Source of the DNA: Alkalispirochaeta americana
GTDB taxonomy: Bacteria > Spirochaetota > Spirochaetia > DSM-27196 > Alkalispirochaetaceae
Assembly (NCBI RefSeq): GCF_900156105.1
Contig: NZ_FTMS01000017.1
Span: forward strand, 36,963 to 100,962
Direction of reading: 5' to 3'
Length of the DNA: 64,000 nt
Below the pieces are notes generated by a model, which was not told where the DNA came from, made no database searches, and worked only from the letters and a program-made list of their open reading frames with translations. Below are positions 35,052 to 44,700 of this stretch, piece by piece; the first letter of the stretch is position 1, and every line of letters begins with the position of its first letter. A program made the position numbers and the translations under genes.

Positions 35052-35642
35052 GTGACGTCTGAATTATATTATGCCATCCAGGTACTCACCGGGGAAGAGC
35101 AACTCTTCATGCAAAGAGTCGAAAAGCAGATACACCGCATTTCGGGAGCCCCGGGAATCCCGGCCTGTCGGCTCCGGTGGCCCCGGCGAACCCTCACTAT
35201 ACGCCGAAAGGGAAAGAGAGTTACCACAATCCAGCCGATCTTTCCCGGCTATCTTTTTCTCGAGACTCCGGAGGTAACTCCCGAATTGTATCATCTCCTG
35301 CGAAGATCCTCGGGGTTTATCCGGTTTTTGCCGGAAAATCACGCCCTGATTCCCCTGGAAGCAAAAGAACTCCGGCTGGTGCAGCATCTGCTCTCCTTCG
35401 GGGATGTCCTGAAAGAATCCACGGTCACCTTCGATACAAACAACCGGATTGTCGTGAAGGCCGGGCCTCTCCAGGGCCTTGAAGGCCGGATTGTCAAAGT
35501 GGACAAGCGAAAAGGCAGAGCGAAGGTGCAACTGGACCTCTACGACACGGCTTTTCTCATTGATCTGGGATTTCGGGCCCTGGAAAAAGCCCCCGATCCT
35601 CCCTGCGAACCTGCGAAATCTTCTGTCCGGGAGCCCTCATGA
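35052..35642 (+). CDS. NusG-like antiterminator (LoaP/UpxY type) leading a polysaccharide operon
   Basis: A 196-residue NusG paralogue. The NGN domain begins LYYAIQVLTGEEQLFMQRVE, with IFPGYLFLE and SGFIRFLPEN. A KOW motif is in IVVKAGPLQGLEGRIVKVDK. Specialised NusG paralogues at the head of polysaccharide clusters promote read-through of long operons. The GTG at 35052 gives the expected N-terminus; its ribosome site is weak and the frame is open to 35013. It overlaps the sugar dehydratase gene by 4 bases. Confidence 0.85.
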   Translation: MTSELYYAIQVLTGEEQLFMQRVEKQIHRISGAPGIPACRLRWPRRTLTIRRKGKRVTTIQPIFPGYLFLETPEVTPELYHLLRRSSGFIRFLPENHALIPLEAKELRLVQHLLSFGDVLKESTVTFDTNNRIVVKAGPLQGLEGRIVKVDKRKGRAKVQLDLYDTAFLIDLGFRALEKAPDPPCEPAKSSVREPS

Positions 35643-37105
35643 GCACCACCAGGATCTGCGTGATCGGAGCCGGCTTTGCCGGTCAGCAAATAGCCCGCGA
35701 AATTTCCCAGAAAGAGATCTTTGGCCGCGTTGTGGCCTTTCTTGACGACGACCCGAAAAAAATCGGGACCTCGATTGCCGGGATTCCTGTACTGGGCCCG
35801 ATCGCCCAGGCGGCTCCTCTCCTGGAAAAGACCCCCGCCGACGAGGCCTTGATCGCAATCCCCAGCGCGTCGAGGGAGACCCTGCGAGGGCTCTACCAGA
35901 CGCTCCGGGAGGCCCGTTTTCTCCGTATCAGGATACTCCCTACGGCCTCGCAGATCGTGGGCGACGAGGCTCACGTGATCCAGACTCGAGAGATCGACCC
36001 CCAGGATCTGCTGGGGCGGACTCCGGTGAACATCAATCTGCGCGAAGCCCTCTCCTATTTGCGGGGACGGCGTGTTCTGATCACCGGAGCCGGGGGAAGC
36101 ATCGGCAGCGAACTGGCGAGGCAGCTTCTCTTCGGGGGCGCCGAGCGGCTTTATCTCCTGGGACACGGCGAGAACAGCATCTACGAGATCGATGCAGAGC
36201 TGCGGCTGCTTCAGAGCGAGGGGGTAGGAGAGAGCGCCACGATCGTTCCCATTATCGGCGAGCTCACCGACCGAAAGTACATGCACTTTCTCCTCGGCCG
36301 TCTGAAGGCCGATGTGATCTTTCATGCGGCAGCCTACAAACACGTTCCTCTGATGGAGGAAAATCCCGTCGCCTCCATTCAAAACAACGTCTTCGGCACC
36401 CGAAACCTCCTGGAGGCGGCCCAACAGAACGGGGTAAGCCGGGTGGTCCTGATTTCCACGGACAAAGCCGTGGATCCCACCTGCGTATACGGGGCAAGCA
36501 AGAGCCTGGCCGAGGAGATCATGCTCTCCGGGACGGGGCCTTGCTCATCTCTGGTGGTGCGCTTCGGCAACGTCCTTGCCTCCCGGGGAAGTATCCTGCC
36601 CCTCTTCCGACGGCAGATCGAGACGGGAGGCCCCGTGACGATCACCGACCCCCGGGCGACCCGGTTCTTCATGACCATCCCCGAGGCGGTCTCGCTGGTG
36701 CTCAAAACGGGGGGAGTCGGCACGCCGGGGGCCCTTCATGTGCTGGATATGGGAGATCCCATAAATATCCGTGATCTGGCAGAACAGCTCATCCGCTTTT
36801 ATGGCTACGAACCGGACCGGGACATTCCTATCCGGGAGATCGGCCTGAGGCCGGGAGAAAAACTCACGGAATCACTTTTTGCCCCCCACGAGATTCCCCG
36901 GGGGGAGCCCCTGGAACGAATACACCGGATTGAAGGGCGAATCTCCCTGGTACCGGACCTGCAGGAACTCCTGGAGATGCTGGAACCGGTCTGCTTCTTT
37001 GACCAAACCCGCCCTTCCGAGTATCGTAACCGCTGGAGACTGCGCAGGATCCTCAGGGAGATCTTTCCCGATCTGCAGCAAGCCCCTCACGAGCCCCAGT
37101 ACTGA
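35639..37105 (+). CDS. CapD/WbpM-type nucleotide-sugar dehydratase/epimerase
   Basis: A 488-residue protein. The N-terminal Rossmann segment ICVIGAGFAGQQIAREI is a CoA-binding-like domain. The main SDR domain has VLITGAGGSIGSELARQL, then FHAAAYKHVPLMEENP and a catalytic-region VDPTCVYGASKSLAEE. The family usually has four N-terminal membrane helices and more than 600 residues; this is the short soluble form. It likely converts UDP-GlcNAc to a 4-keto-6-deoxy sugar used by the aminotransferase that follows. Confidence 0.88.
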   Translation: MSTTRICVIGAGFAGQQIAREISQKEIFGRVVAFLDDDPKKIGTSIAGIPVLGPIAQAAPLLEKTPADEALIAIPSASRETLRGLYQTLREARFLRIRILPTASQIVGDEAHVIQTREIDPQDLLGRTPVNINLREALSYLRGRRVLITGAGGSIGSELARQLLFGGAERLYLLGHGENSIYEIDAELRLLQSEGVGESATIVPIIGELTDRKYMHFLLGRLKADVIFHAAAYKHVPLMEENPVASIQNNVFGTRNLLEAAQQNGVSRVVLISTDKAVDPTCVYGASKSLAEEIMLSGTGPCSSLVVRFGNVLASRGSILPLFRRQIETGGPVTITDPRATRFFMTIPEAVSLVLKTGGVGTPGALHVLDMGDPINIRDLAEQLIRFYGYEPDRDIPIREIGLRPGEKLTESLFAPHEIPRGEPLERIHRIEGRISLVPDLQELLEMLEPVCFFDQTRPSEYRNRWRLRRILREIFPDLQQAPHEPQY

Positions 37106-37140
37106 TCAGGAGATCAGGAGATCAAGAAGGAGAGAGACCG

Positions 37141-38325
37141 GTGCGGGAAGTTCCCTTTTCAAAACCCTCGATCGGCCAGGAAGAGATCGATGCAGTTACG
37201 CGGGTCCTGCAAAGCGGCTGGCTCACAACGGGGGCGGAAGCTCTGGCCTTTGAGAAAGAATTTGCCCTCCGGGTGGGCTCGGCCCAGGCCCTGGCAGTAA
37301 ACAGCGCCACGGCGGGGCTCCACCTGGCCCTGGAGGCCTGGGGGGTTTGTGCCGGTACGGTGGTGATCGTTCCCAGCCTCACCTTTACCGCCACGGCCGA
37401 AGCGGCCCACTATCTGGGAGCGTCCATAGCCTTTGCCGACATCGACCCCGAGACGCTTCTTCTGGATCCCCGGCAGGTGGATCGCCTGGCCGACTCCCTC
37501 CGGCGCCAGGGCCACCGGGTTAGCGCTATCATCCCCGTCCACCTGGCCGGTGCTGTCTGTGACATGACCGCCCTGCGCGATGTGGCCCGACACCACGGAG
37601 CTGCCCTGATAGAGGACTCAGCTCACGCCTTTCCTTCGGAAACACCCCGGGGCTACGCAGGAACCCTGGGAGACGCAGGGGTCTTTTCCTTCTACGCCAA
37701 CAAGACGATCACCACCGGCGAAGGAGGGATGATCTGCACCGACAACGAGGACCGGGCAGAACGGATGCGCACCATGCGAACCCACGGAATCGACCGCCCC
37801 TCCTGGGATCGTTACCGGAGCAGTCGGGGCAACTGGTACTACCAGGTGGTGGCGCCAGGCTTCAAGTACAATATGCCCGACACAGCAGCCGCGATTGGGA
37901 GGGTTCAGCTTGGCCGGGCTGACGAGCTTCACCAGGCCCGCTCTGCCGCAGCGGCCCGCTACCGCTCCATGCTTGAACCCCTGGCCGGGGCCGGGGCTCT
38001 CACGATGCCACCCGATGCTCCCGGCCACGCCTGGCACCTCTTTGTGGTGCACCTTGCCCCGGGCCGTGATCGGGACGCCCTCATCAGCGACCTTGCCCGG
38101 GCACGGATAGGCTCCTCGGTCCACTATATACCGCTCCATCATATGCCTTTCTGGAAAGCGGCGGCGCTCTCTCCCCCAGGACAGGGAGTGGCAAAAGAAC
38201 CCGCCTTCGGGCTGCCCTGCACCGATGCAGTGGCAGGAAGAATTCTCAGCCTGCCCCTGTATCCGGGAATAACCGAAGAGGAACAGTGCCAGGTCTGTTC
38301 CGTCCTGGAGGAGATACTCCTGTGA
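37141..38325 (+). CDS. DegT/DnrJ/EryC1/StrS family sugar aminotransferase
   Basis: A 394-residue PLP enzyme. It has VAVNSATAGLHLAL-like substrate loop residues (LAVNSATAGLHLALEAWG), LIEDSAHAF and the Schiff-base Lys in FYANKTITTGEGG. It transfers an amino group to a 4-keto nucleotide sugar, the step after the neighbouring dehydratase. The GTG start follows AAGGAGAG. The stop overlaps the next gene (GTGA). Confidence 0.92.
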   Translation: MREVPFSKPSIGQEEIDAVTRVLQSGWLTTGAEALAFEKEFALRVGSAQALAVNSATAGLHLALEAWGVCAGTVVIVPSLTFTATAEAAHYLGASIAFADIDPETLLLDPRQVDRLADSLRRQGHRVSAIIPVHLAGAVCDMTALRDVARHHGAALIEDSAHAFPSETPRGYAGTLGDAGVFSFYANKTITTGEGGMICTDNEDRAERMRTMRTHGIDRPSWDRYRSSRGNWYYQVVAPGFKYNMPDTAAAIGRVQLGRADELHQARSAAAARYRSMLEPLAGAGALTMPPDAPGHAWHLFVVHLAPGRDRDALISDLARARIGSSVHYIPLHHMPFWKAAALSPPGQGVAKEPAFGLPCTDAVAGRILSLPLYPGITEEEQCQVCSVLEEILL

Positions 38326-40340
38326 AAACCCTGCGCCATTACCTGTGCGCCCGGCCCATCATCGCAAACCGGGCAGGAAACCGGATCGTTGCCCCCGAGG
38401 AGTTCTCGCTGGATTACCCGGAGTGCCTCATTCTGGAAAGCAGCGCCAGCTCCCCCGAAAACCTTTCTCCCCGGGAATTTCTGCCCCCGCCCTTCGAAGC
38501 GGTCCCCCTTCTCCCACCAGCAGCGGTTCACCCGGGCCAGATCATCGCGATTGTTATCGGCCCTTCCTGGAAAGAAGCAGACCGCGCTGCCGGGGCGATC
38601 AGCCAGGAACAGGACCGGTCTCTCTCCACCGAGAGCCGCATGATCTGGAGCAGCGGCGATGCTTTGAGATCATCCTCTGTTGATCCTGACGAAGAGACGC
38701 TGCGGGACACCCACCTGGTGCAGGGCCTCTACGAAACAGGAGAGCAGCAACACCGTCTGGATGCGCCTCTCTGGGCCGAGGTCCGCACCAAAAAGGACCA
38801 GCTTCATCTGCGAATTCCCACGCAATGGCCTGACCACGTGAGACAATCCCTGGCCCAGGCTCTGAGAATTCCCCTGGCCCGGATCAGTCTGGACGTTGTC
38901 CCCGTGGAAGGAGGCCGCGACGGAGCGCTCTTTTTCCCCAGTCTCCTGGCCTGCCTGGCCGCGCAGGCCCACCGCCTGGCACAAGCTCCCCTGCGCCTGG
39001 CCTTGCGCAACGATCAGATCGCCCTCACAGGAGGCAGAAGCCCTTCCACGGTGCGTTACCTCACCCGCGTGAACAGCACAGGAGAAATCCTCCGGAACGA
39101 GATCGACATACAACTCGATTGCGGTGCCTACCCCACTTTGAAAGAAGAAACCCTGAGTCGCCTCCATCTGGCTGCTCAGGCGCTGTACGCCGGCCCGTCC
39201 CCCCATGTGAGCGCCCGGGCGATTCGTACTGCCTATCCTCCTCTGGGAGCCTTCGAAGGAGTCGGCACAGCCCAGGTCAGTTTTGCCCGGGAAATACACT
39301 ACAATCGCCTGGCGGGAATCGCCGAAGAGGACCCGATCCTCTGGAGAAAAAAACTGTTCCGTCCCGAATGGCCTCTTTTGCATAATCTGGCCGATACGGT
39401 GGCAGAGAACGCCGATTTCCACCGGCGCTACGCCGCCCACGAACTGGTACGGAAGCGACGGATGCAGCTCCCCCGGAACAGCGCCTCCCTGAAAGGAATC
39501 GGCTGCGCCTTCGGCGAACAGATCAGCGGCATGACCTCGGGACGCGAACGGGGATCGGTGGCGCTACAGCTGGAACAGGACGGGTCTGCCCGGATCTTCT
39601 GCTCCGTACCTACCCCCACACCCCGCCTGCGACAAGCCTGGAGGGCCATTGTAGCCCGGGAGTTGCAAATTCCCCTGGAACAGGTAACCCTGGAAACCCG
39701 CTACGACGAGCAGCAGGACAACTCCGGACCCAGAATCTTCTCCCGGGGAGTATCGGTTATCCCCCGAACCCTTCTGTCAGCCTGCGAAGCGGTGCAGAAG
39801 CAGCGCTTTCGGGAACCGCTCCCCATTCTGGTGCGCCGATCCATCAAATCTTCCCGGTCAAAACGTTACCCCGGAGATGCCCTGCGGTCCCTGGGGGCCG
39901 CCGCCGTCGAGGCCACCCTTATCCCGGCTACAATGGAGATCGATGTTCGTTCCGTCACCATGGCCGTTTATGCAGGAACGATCCTGGACCGCCAGTCTGC
40001 CGAGGCAGAGCTTCGCCGCGGGATCTACCAGGCCCTGAGCTGGGCCCTGAAAGAACCTCTGGACCGGGGCGCCCGGCAGACCAACAAGGAGGCAGAAATC
40101 CTGGGCGACCCCGAGGTGCAACGCCAGTACACGCCGGGTTTTCTTGGCGCGCCTCCCCGAATAAAAGTGATCTTTGTGCCCGGCGGGAAACGGGACAGCT
40201 CTGTGGGGGTAGGAGAACTCCCCTTTCTCACCGTCCCGGCGGCCCTGGTGAGCGCCCTGTCCCAGGCCAGCGGCCTCTATCTTGACGGTATCCCCGCTCG
40301 TCCCCGGGAAGTTCTGCGCATGCTCCAGGAGGAGGAGTAA
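38322..40340 (+). CDS. Divergent xanthine-dehydrogenase-like molybdopterin-binding subunit
   Basis: A 672-residue protein, about 100 residues shorter than usual for the family. Recognisable are a compact N-terminal region, RIPTQWPDHVRQSLAQAL (the TQ-P-R block), a GAFEGVGTAQVSF block, and the C-terminal VGVGELPFLTVPAALVSAL with the conserved catalytic Glu. The molybdopterin motif GGGFGGK is replaced by VEGGRDG, and the Arg usually in FRGFG is Glu here. Substrate and even cofactor binding are therefore uncertain. The GTG start is coupled to the aminotransferase gene. Confidence 0.75.
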   Translation: MKTLRHYLCARPIIANRAGNRIVAPEEFSLDYPECLILESSASSPENLSPREFLPPPFEAVPLLPPAAVHPGQIIAIVIGPSWKEADRAAGAISQEQDRSLSTESRMIWSSGDALRSSSVDPDEETLRDTHLVQGLYETGEQQHRLDAPLWAEVRTKKDQLHLRIPTQWPDHVRQSLAQALRIPLARISLDVVPVEGGRDGALFFPSLLACLAAQAHRLAQAPLRLALRNDQIALTGGRSPSTVRYLTRVNSTGEILRNEIDIQLDCGAYPTLKEETLSRLHLAAQALYAGPSPHVSARAIRTAYPPLGAFEGVGTAQVSFAREIHYNRLAGIAEEDPILWRKKLFRPEWPLLHNLADTVAENADFHRRYAAHELVRKRRMQLPRNSASLKGIGCAFGEQISGMTSGRERGSVALQLEQDGSARIFCSVPTPTPRLRQAWRAIVARELQIPLEQVTLETRYDEQQDNSGPRIFSRGVSVIPRTLLSACEAVQKQRFREPLPILVRRSIKSSRSKRYPGDALRSLGAAAVEATLIPATMEIDVRSVTMAVYAGTILDRQSAEAELRRGIYQALSWALKEPLDRGARQTNKEAEILGDPEVQRQYTPGFLGAPPRIKVIFVPGGKRDSSVGVGELPFLTVPAALVSALSQASGLYLDGIPARPREVLRMLQEEE

Positions 40341-40344
40341 GACC

Positions 40345-40863
40345 ATGGAGATAACCTTTACCCTGAACGGCAAGAAAAAGACTCTGGAGTGCGCCCCCAC
40401 CGATTCCGCCTGGTCCCTCATATCGGAGACCGGGGATCAGGAGGGCCGCTGCCATAACGGCAGTTGCCTCCGGTGCGCCGTTCTTTTGGGGGAACGCCCG
40501 GTGCTCTCCTGCATTCTTCCGGCCTATCGCCTCCACCACGCCGACGTGACCACCCTGGAGGGCATTTCCGGAAAACCGCTTTTCCGGGACATTTTGAGAG
40601 CCTTCGATAAAGTCGGAATATCCCGCTGCGAGGATGCCCTGCCCGGGCTGGTCATGCTGGCCTACCAGATTATCTCTGAAAAAGGGACCCCCTCGGATCT
40701 GGACATCCAGTCCTACAGCAGGTACCTGGTAACCCGCTGCGCCGGGAGAGACGAGTTTGAACGGGCCGTCCGGCTGGCTGGCCGGCTCCACGGCAGAAAA
40801 CGATCCGATCGAAGACCGGGAGCCGGATCAGGAGCGGGATCAAGAACGGGGGCCACCTCATGA
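40345..40863 (+). CDS. Xanthine-dehydrogenase-like iron-sulfur subunit with one degenerate cluster
   Basis: A 172-residue ferredoxin-fold subunit. The plant-type [2Fe-2S] cluster ligands are all present (Cys36, Cys41, Cys44, Cys56). The second, helical-domain cluster normally needs CGxC and CRC: here Cys95 and Cys132 remain, but the others are Ala98 and Thr130. That cluster is probably lost or altered. A basic Gly/Arg tail follows. The ATG follows AGGAGG; the stop overlaps the FAD-subunit gene. Confidence 0.8.
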   Translation: MEITFTLNGKKKTLECAPTDSAWSLISETGDQEGRCHNGSCLRCAVLLGERPVLSCILPAYRLHHADVTTLEGISGKPLFRDILRAFDKVGISRCEDALPGLVMLAYQIISEKGTPSDLDIQSYSRYLVTRCAGRDEFERAVRLAGRLHGRKRSDRRPGAGSGAGSRTGATS

Positions 40864-41693
40864 GTGGCCGGACAGGAAGAACAACCCCTCCGGCCCTGCC
40901 GGGAGTCCATGTCCCCACCTCCCTGAGCGAGGCCCTGCAGATTCTCCGGCGGGAACCAAACCTTCCCATCTGGGCAGGAGCAACCTGGTGGATGGACAAG
41001 GGACTCAGCGCCTCGTCGCTTCTCTCGCTCCAGGCCCTGCCGGAGCTGAAACGTGTGGTTCGGAGCGATCTCCGCGTCGATATCGGAGCAGCCGTTCCCG
41101 TAGCCCGCCTGCGCGAGGCAGGCCACCGCTATCTTCCGGAATTGCTCATGACAACTCTGGATCGGCAGGGCCCCCCTCCGGTGCGCAACATGGCAACCCT
41201 GGGAGGGGCCATCTCGCTTCCCGAGGGAATCCTGCCCGTCTCCCTGGTCCTGCAACTGCTGGACGCCCGGGTGGAACTTCGTCGTGCCGGCTCCTCCCGG
41301 TGGAGCGCAATCAATGCGATGCACCGGATCCCCGGCGAAATACTCACACGAATACGCATTCCCCTGAAACACCGTACCCACTGGATGCTCCACCAGTTCG
41401 GCAACGCCTATCCCCTGACCTCACCCTCCATGACCGTGGCTGCCACGGCCAGGGTAGACAAAAACGGCCTTGCAGGACTCCACTGTGGCCTGCTGATCCG
41501 GGGAACCCACCTGATCCGGCTCCGCGAGGCCGAGGCAGAACTGGTGGGACGCCAGCTTCCCCTGACCGAACGGGACCAGCGCATCCTTCTGAGCGCTCTC
41601 AGGGAACAGGCCTCCTACATCCGGGAGATGGACGACCTGGGACGCTGGCGTGCCATCAGCACCCTGAAGCAGTTCCTCCGGCGCCTGGGGTGA
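40860..41693 (+). CDS. Xanthine-dehydrogenase-like FAD-binding subunit
   Basis: A 277-residue protein of the CoxM/XdhB family. The second FAD motif is recognisable as PVRNMATLGGAIS; the first, usually AGGTDL, reads AGATWW. Length is normal for the family. It completes a three-gene set (molybdopterin-like, iron-sulfur, FAD) in overlapping frames, all three of which deviate at cofactor motifs. Confidence 0.78.
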   Translation: MSGRTGRTTPPALPGVHVPTSLSEALQILRREPNLPIWAGATWWMDKGLSASSLLSLQALPELKRVVRSDLRVDIGAAVPVARLREAGHRYLPELLMTTLDRQGPPPVRNMATLGGAISLPEGILPVSLVLQLLDARVELRRAGSSRWSAINAMHRIPGEILTRIRIPLKHRTHWMLHQFGNAYPLTSPSMTVAATARVDKNGLAGLHCGLLIRGTHLIRLREAEAELVGRQLPLTERDQRILLSALREQASYIREMDDLGRWRAISTLKQFLRRLG

Positions 41694-41767
41694 TTCCACG
41701 GCCCCGGCACACCCAGGAAGACACAGATCGGTTGAGCGAAAGCACACCTTCGGTCTATCATGGCTTC

Positions 41768-44700
41768 GTGTCAGGCTTTGTACATCTCCACAACCACTCC
41801 GACTTTTCGCTCCTCAAGGGTGCATCGAGCATTCCCGGCATGGTGGCCCAGGCCAGGGCGCTGGATATGCAGGCCCTGGCCATCACCGATGACGGCAATC
41901 TCTTTGGAGCGCTCTCGTTTTACCAGGAATGCCGCAGAGCCGGAATAAAACCCCTTATCGGGTGCGATTTCTATGTCGCCCCCAGCTCGCGACACCGCAA
42001 GACCGGCCTGGACGGGGCAAACCGGAACGGCCGCATCGTCCTGCTGGCCCGGGACCAGGAAGGCTACAGCAACCTGCGTCACCTCTCGTCCATCGGCTAC
42101 CTGGAAGGGTTCTACTATCGGCCCCGGATCGATCACGAGGTGATGGAACGCCACAGCGCGGGGCTGATCGCCCTCACGGGCTCTCTGGGCGGCGAAATCC
42201 CGCGCCTTCTCCTGGGCAACCGCCCCGATGAGGCAGAGAAGCTCCTGGAGTGGTACTGCACCATCTACGGGAAAGAAAACGTCTATCTGGAGCTCACAGA
42301 CAACAAGATACCGGAACAGAAGGTCCTCACCCGGATGCTGGCGCAGCTTTCGGAAAAGCTCGACCTCCCCCTGGTGGCGGCCAACGACACCCATTACCTC
42401 ACCAGAGAGGATGCCAACGCCCAGGACATCCTCCTGTGCATCGGCAGCAACCGGAAAAAGGCCGAAACAAACCGTTTCAGCTTCTCCACCCAGGAGTTCT
42501 ATCTGAAATCGGCCCCTGAAATGAGTGAGCTCTTCCGGGACTACCCCCAGGCAATCACCAACACCCTGGCGATCGCCGAACGGTGCAACCTGGAGATAGA
42601 GCTTCCGGGACCGCGGTTCCCCTCCTATGACATTCCCCCGGAGTTCTCCTCCCGCGATGATTACCTGCGACACATCACCTGGGAGGGAGTCCACCAGCGC
42701 TACCCCGCCATAACCGACGAAATCCGCCAGCGAGCCGACTACGAGCTGGAAACGATCATCTCCATGGGCTTCACGGGTTATTTCCTCATTGTCTGGGACT
42801 TCATCGCCTATGCCCGAAACAACGCTATTCCCGTGGGCCCCGGCCGAGGTTCAGGAGCAGGCTCCATCGTGGCCTACGCCCTGCGGATCACCGACGTGGA
42901 CCCCCTGAAGTACAACCTGCTCTTTGAGCGATTCCTCAACCCCGAACGGGTCTCCATGCCCGACTTCGATATCGACTTCTGCTTCGAGCGGCGTGGCGAG
43001 GTGATTGACTACGTTACCCGCAAGTACGGCCGCGAAAAAGTGGGCCAAATCATCACCTTCGGGACACTGAAAACCAAATCGGTAATCCGCGATGTGGCCC
43101 GCGTCCTGGGCCTCCCCTACGACGAAGCCGACGGAATAGCAAAACTGGTTCCCCAGGATCTGAAAATGACCCTGGCAAAGGCCCTGGACCAGGAACCTGA
43201 ACTGGCAGCGCTACCGGAACGCGGCCCCGTCTACGCCGAACTACTCGACACCAGCAGACGTCTCGAGGGGTTGCACCGCCACGCCTCCACCCACGCAGCA
43301 GGAATCGTGATCGGCGAAAAAGATCTGGTGGAGTACGTCCCTCTCTACCGGGACCCCCGGACAGGCTCGATCTCCACGCAATTCACCATGGATCAGCTGG
43401 AAGAGTGCGGCCTGGTAAAGATGGACTTCCTGGGCCTCAAGACCCTCACCCTGATCAAGAACACCGAGGCCCTGGCCAGGTTGCGCCACCCCGACTTCTC
43501 CGTGGAGACGATCCCCGAAGACGACCAGGCAACCTTTGCCCTCCTGGGAAAGGGCCTCAGCAAAGCGGTCTTCCAGTTTGAAAGCTCGGGAATGCAGGAC
43601 ATCCTGCGCCGGGCCCGGCCAAACCGGATCGAGGACCTGATTGCCCTGAACGCCCTCTATCGGCCGGGCCCCATGCAGTACATCGATCAGTTTGTGGATT
43701 CCAAAAACGGTCGAACCCCCATCTCCTATCCCCTGCCGATCCTGGAGAAAGTCCTCAAGGAGACCTACGGGGTTATCGTGTATCAGGAGCAGGTCATGGA
43801 GATCGCCCAGCTTGTAGGCGGTTTCAGCCTGGGAAAAGCCGACATCCTCCGACGCGCCATGGGAAAGAAAAAAGAGTCCGAAATGGCTCTTATGGAGAAG
43901 GAATTTCTCCAGGGCGCCCAGGAAAAGGGCTACACCCGCGAGCAGGGATCACTCATCTTTGAACTTCTGAAACCCTTCGCCGGCTACGGCTTCAACAAGT
44001 CCCACGCAGCGGCCTACTCCCTTCTGGCCTACCAGACAGCCTACCTGAAGGCAAACTTCCCTGTGGAGTTTCTCGCGGCCAACCTGACCAACGAGATCAA
44101 CGACACCGACAAGTTCGCCGATTACCTCCAGGAGGCCCGAACTCTGGGGATCGTGGTCCGCCCACCCGACGTCAACACCAGCGAGAAATACTTCGGCGTT
44201 CTCCAGGACCAGGTAGTCTTCGGTCTGGTGGGTATAAAGAACGTGGGCTCCGGCGCCGTTGATGCCATCCTGGCCGCCCGCGCCGAGGGGGGAGCCTTTC
44301 AGAGTTTCCTGGATTTTCTGGAGCGCATCGATACCCGCACGGTAAACCGGAAGGTAATCGAAACCCTGATAAAAGCCGGTGCCTTCGATGATTTGGGCCA
44401 CAACCGCCCCACCCTGCTCCATAACCTCGATACCTTCCTGGAAGCCGCCTCCCACACCCGGGAAAACCGCCTGGCCGGACAGGTTTCCCTCTTCGACGAC
44501 ACCGGCGAGACCGGCGAAGACCGTCTGCTGATCGAGGAACAGCCCCCCTGGAGCGCAGCAGAACGCCTGGAATACGAACGGGAGCTTCTGGGATTTTACT
44601 TCTCGGGGCACCCCCTGGATGACTACCGGGAACGGTGGAAAGAAACCACGGGGGTACACCTGGGAAGGCTCAAATCGGCTACCCTGGGGGAGAAGCTTCA

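Noticed and set aside
40757..41767. A 1475-residue DnaE starting at 40757
   Set aside because: The first 337 codons run in another frame through the iron-sulfur and FAD subunit genes and show low-complexity Arg/Pro/Gly content; DnaE begins at about 41768.
43949..44659. Long minus-strand frames inside dnaE, recG, fliD and other genes
   Set aside because: They mirror GC-rich third-position coding of the real genes, lack ribosome sites and show no domain.
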